Part shown: piece after piece, positions 60,761-64,000 of the stretch
Position numbering within the stretch: the first letter of the stretch is position 1
Layout of the letters: each line of letters begins with the position of its first letter
Assembly (NCBI GenBank): GCA_018881555.1
Contig: JACAXG010000014.1
Coordinates: 6,499,213-6,563,212 of the forward strand
Reading direction: 5' to 3'
Length of the DNA stretch: 64,000 nt
Source: Amblyornis subalaris
Taxonomy: Eukaryota; Chordata; Aves; Passeriformes; Ptilonorhynchidae
Notes under the pieces: generated by a model
The model's input: the letters and a program-made list of their open reading frames with translations, nothing else
What the model was told of the DNA's origin: nothing
Databases searched by the model: none
Program-made: the position numbers and the translations under genes

Positions 60761-63700
60761 GCTGCTGCCAGACCATGGGTATAGCTGAGCTCTGAGCCTT
60801 TTACACCCCAAAGGGGGAGCAAGGCCTTCAGTTTTGGGTGGTGAGAAGAGAAAAAATCCTCTACCGCGACCTTTTCTGTCTATGTGAATATTTCAGGGAA
60901 ACACCCAAGGAAATCGCTGTTTCAGGCTGGTTGTGGGGATATTTGTGCTGGCTGAACATGCTGGCAATGCATTAAAAGAGTGCAGCAGATCATAATTCTC
61001 ACTTAACCTACTTTATATCCTCAGCAATTATCACTGCTGCTGGAGCATTCCCTCCCTAACTTACAGAAAACACCCAAATTCAGCTACTTTGATGCAGCAC
61101 CTCAGTTCCGGCAGTANCGAGACACAACCTCCAGCACGGGGCTTCCCCCACCCGAGGAGCCACTTCTCACACCCCTGAGTGCTTTTCTTAGTTTTATTCT
61201 CTGTGTTACCAATGTGTGCAGCCTCGTGTCAATCCTCCACCCNTTTTTGCCCCCAAACCCAGCCCCTGCCCACAGGTCCTGAGCTTNCCTGGCTGGAGAG
61301 CGGTGCTGGGAGCAGCCGTGCCTCCTGCAGCTGTTAATCTGTCCTCGGCNTGCCATAAGTCACCCAGATATACTGCAACCATTACAGAACCTCAGCAGAG
61401 TGGAAAAAAAATCATTTGCTTTACTGTCAACATAAAAACTTTTTATCTTCATTGACAGTTTTATTTAGAAAAATCTCGGCTATATTTTAATTTGGCTCTA
61501 ATGATAGCTCTCAGAAAGCAGTGTCTGTATGTTAAAGTTTACTGCAATAGCAGCTGCTAATTTTCTTTTTCCACTTTTTGGTTTTGTTTCACAGATATTT
61601 CTTAAGAAANGATGCTTCTGGCGTATTTTTGTTCTTGTGAAAAAGCACATATTTCTGACAACCTTGCAAACTGGCTAATTACCAATGGCTGCTAAAAACA
61701 GATTCATCCACGTTACCATCAGCACTGGAATTTAAAGGTACATATTTAAATATTTATCTAGGAGAACACCTACAAATTTACTTCACCATGTTGCACATTT
61801 TCATGGAATAGCATCCTGTCTTTGAACTGTGAATATTTATTTCCTCAATAACAAAACCAATGACTTGGAGTAAAGTCAAAATTCAGGGGCTAGGGAAGTA
61901 CTTTGGTATCTGTAATTTCAGTGAGCAGGCTGGATGCTGAGAAAAGAGGTATCACTAATGGTCTGAAGCCCTATTTTCTGAAAAATAAGCAAAAGAAATG
62001 AAGGCATCATGTCTGCATCCATGCTTTTGAGCTCGTTCTGTCTTTTACTGTGGTGGGCTAGCCAGGTTTTCCTGGCAATTCATTCATGCATGGGGAGAGA
62101 ACATAAAACAGCAGCTAAGGTTCTCTATTTAGCCAAAACCTATCTGCCTTCTATAAAGAATGTCCTTTGGAAATAGCAAAGCTTCTACAGGGCTCAGCTC
62201 TGGGATTTTGTGAATTAAAGTTAATAAAAATCTATAGGCCAGCAGAAATCTTTGCTGGTTGAAAATGGCTTGGAACAGGACAGAACTCTGGTTGTCCCTC
62301 CCTCCAGCCACTCCAAACAGCCATAACAGTTCCAGAGTCCTGGAAAAGTGGACGTGGAGATGGGGACATGGAGACAGTCAGCAGTTTTGGGGGTAGTTCC
62401 CACCACACCAAGGTCCATGTCACACCCTAATGNGTGTAAATCCAAACCCACGAAACTCTTCCTTTAAAAGTTATGCATGGCACAGGATTCTTGGTAACAA
62501 TTTGACGAAAAAACAAACCAAAAAACCAGAGGCTGTCAAATAAATAATGTTTGTAAAAGATGTTCCAGGGGGATTGTGCTGCCTTTGACAAGACACGGAC
62601 AGCAAGAATGGCAGATGGATTGAACTTCTGCAGAATCTGGTTTTGTTTGTTTTATTTTAAATTGTAACAATATGAAACTGATCTTCCAAAACACTTTCTT
62701 TTTTCTCTCTAAAAGATAAAACCCCAGAGCAAGAATATTTGTGCTGGAAAAAAAACTTTCTCAGATGAATAGCTTTGCACAGATGAGGATAGAATTGCCT
62801 GAAATAGCTTTGTTTTGAAACAATACATTGTCTCGCAGGAATTTTAGACATTCTTTAGGAAGGCAGCACTTGGCATTATATTTCATGCCTTTCAAAGTAT
62901 CTGTTTTCATAGGAAATGAAGGAAGGGGATGGGAAAGATGTTTTTNACCAAACTGACTTTGCAGTTGTAAGGATCTCAAGCAGAAAGATACATAAGAATG
63001 GACAGAAGAAAAAATATTATATCCTATTCATCCCAAATGGCAACAGGAAAAATAAAGAAACACTCTCTCCAGATTATATGCATGAAGACAGACTTTCTTT
63101 GAAGAAAGTCTTCTCTTTATTGCTAAAAATGTGTTTCGGCTTGACTGATGAATGCTGGAGAATTGCATAGGTGAATTCGAGAGACCAGAGCTGACAAATA
63201 TCACACCAGGATATAACATTCCATCAGCTCAAATATAGACTCTAGGTTTTCCTAGCACCTTATTTTCTGTGTCAGGCATGCTTGTTAAGCCTTTTTTTGC
63301 TAGAGAAAATGTCATGCAGTAATGTTTGCATATGAGTCCTATTTACAATGCCTCAAAAATCTGAAGGGTCTGATCTGGTGGTCGGGTTCATATCCATCTG
63401 TCTCTAAGGTCCAAGGCACAAGCTCCAAGAGCTTTACCATAGCCCTGTGGTTCCAGTATTGTGGTCTGGATTCATCTTAGAATTCCCCCAGGACGCAGAT
63501 TTCAGCTCTGGAGCATCAAGTGACTTAATCTCCTTGTGGTTCCATCAATTATGGGAAAGCACCACAAAGAAAGAAAAAAAAACCCAAAACCAACTATCAG
63601 GTACACAGAAACTTTCTCTTTCTGAGCTGCAAGTCACACAGCTTCACCCTCACACAAGAGAGTGTTTTTTCACTTTGTAGTTTGTGCCTGTTCGCTACCA

Positions 63701-64000
63701 TCTTGCCAGAGGGCTGGCTCACACCTCAGCCTCCCAGCCTCATTTTCAGCTGGTAGTTAAATCCATCATTCGAATAATTTTTCATTTGCATGTTTCTTCT
63801 GAAGAAAGGTCCATTGTGGGCACATTATTACTCACTCTCTATTTCCAGTATAAATTGTAAGTCACCTCTTTGTCCCTCGAGCAGCCCACACACTGACGCA
63901 GCATCTTCTCACACTTCTCTCCCACACAGGCAGCTCATGAAATTACACTCCTAAGCCATGAAGGGGATGATGGATGGCTGGCATTTCTCTGTGCTGTGCA
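60761..64000. other. Unique non-coding sequence
   Basis: No gene or clear repeat is recognised. Five ambiguous bases fall at 61117-61611. Region 61360-61900 is AT-rich and repeat-free, with a good acceptor-like tract ending in cacag at 61594 and no supported exon after it. The remainder to the window end is ordinary mixed sequence. Confidence 0.5.

Noticed and set aside
61561..61594. Acceptor-like tract ending in cacag
   Set aside because: Followed by AT-rich sequence without an open frame or convincing donor.
1..64000. Prokaryotic systems, CRISPR, phage or plasmid content
   Set aside because: No operon-like gene packing, no regularly spaced direct repeats, low coding density, and CR1 retrotransposons throughout show vertebrate nuclear DNA.
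1..64000. Endogenous retrovirus or intact LINE
   Set aside because: No paired LTRs, no primer-binding or polypurine arrangement, and no gag/pol-like or reverse-transcriptase frames seen; CR1 copies are short 3' ends only.

Overview
The window looks like vertebrate nuclear DNA, most likely from a bird, and is non-coding as far as I can tell. The main evidence is three recognisable 3' ends of CR1 LINEs, one ending in the ATTCTA-type terminal repeat, together with old MIR/L2/L3-like amniote repeat remnants. There are no Alu, B1 or L1 sequences. CpG is depleted except in a few islands, and coding density is very low. CR1 also occurs in crocodilians and turtles, so the bird assignment is probable rather than proven. 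About 125 isolated single N calls are scattered through the assembly.

I recognise no protein-coding gene, rRNA, tRNA, CRISPR array or prokaryotic element. Open frames reach only about 215 codons, are scattered on both strands, overlap one another and match no family I know. The window is best read as intergenic or deep intronic sequence. Layout: 1-18 kb is mixed unique sequence with CR1 tails and old repeats. 19.4-20 kb is AT-rich unique sequence that looks like a conserved non-coding element. Near 23.8 kb lies a duplicated octamer/homeodomain-like module. At 25.4-26.6 kb a CpG island is followed by two identical perfect MEF2-type sites. Regions 30.9-31.2 and 33.1-33.4 kb are AT-rich candidate regulatory DNA. 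At 40.1-40.4 kb a TATA box sits in a mild CpG cluster. A 40-base poly(A) tract lies at 41.3 kb, and a second CpG island at 46.4-46.8 kb ends an open frame at a splice-donor-like site. Region 48.7-50.06 kb is N-free candidate enhancer DNA with a 12-bp E-box palindrome, followed by a strong splice-acceptor-like tract. From 52 to 64 kb there are short tandem duplications and long N-free unique sequence.

If the islands and candidate exons are real, the most economical reading is one or more non-coding or alternative first exons within a developmental regulatory landscape. No gene can be named from the sequence. All regulatory calls rest on motif and composition reading; conservation, chromatin and RNA data would decide them.
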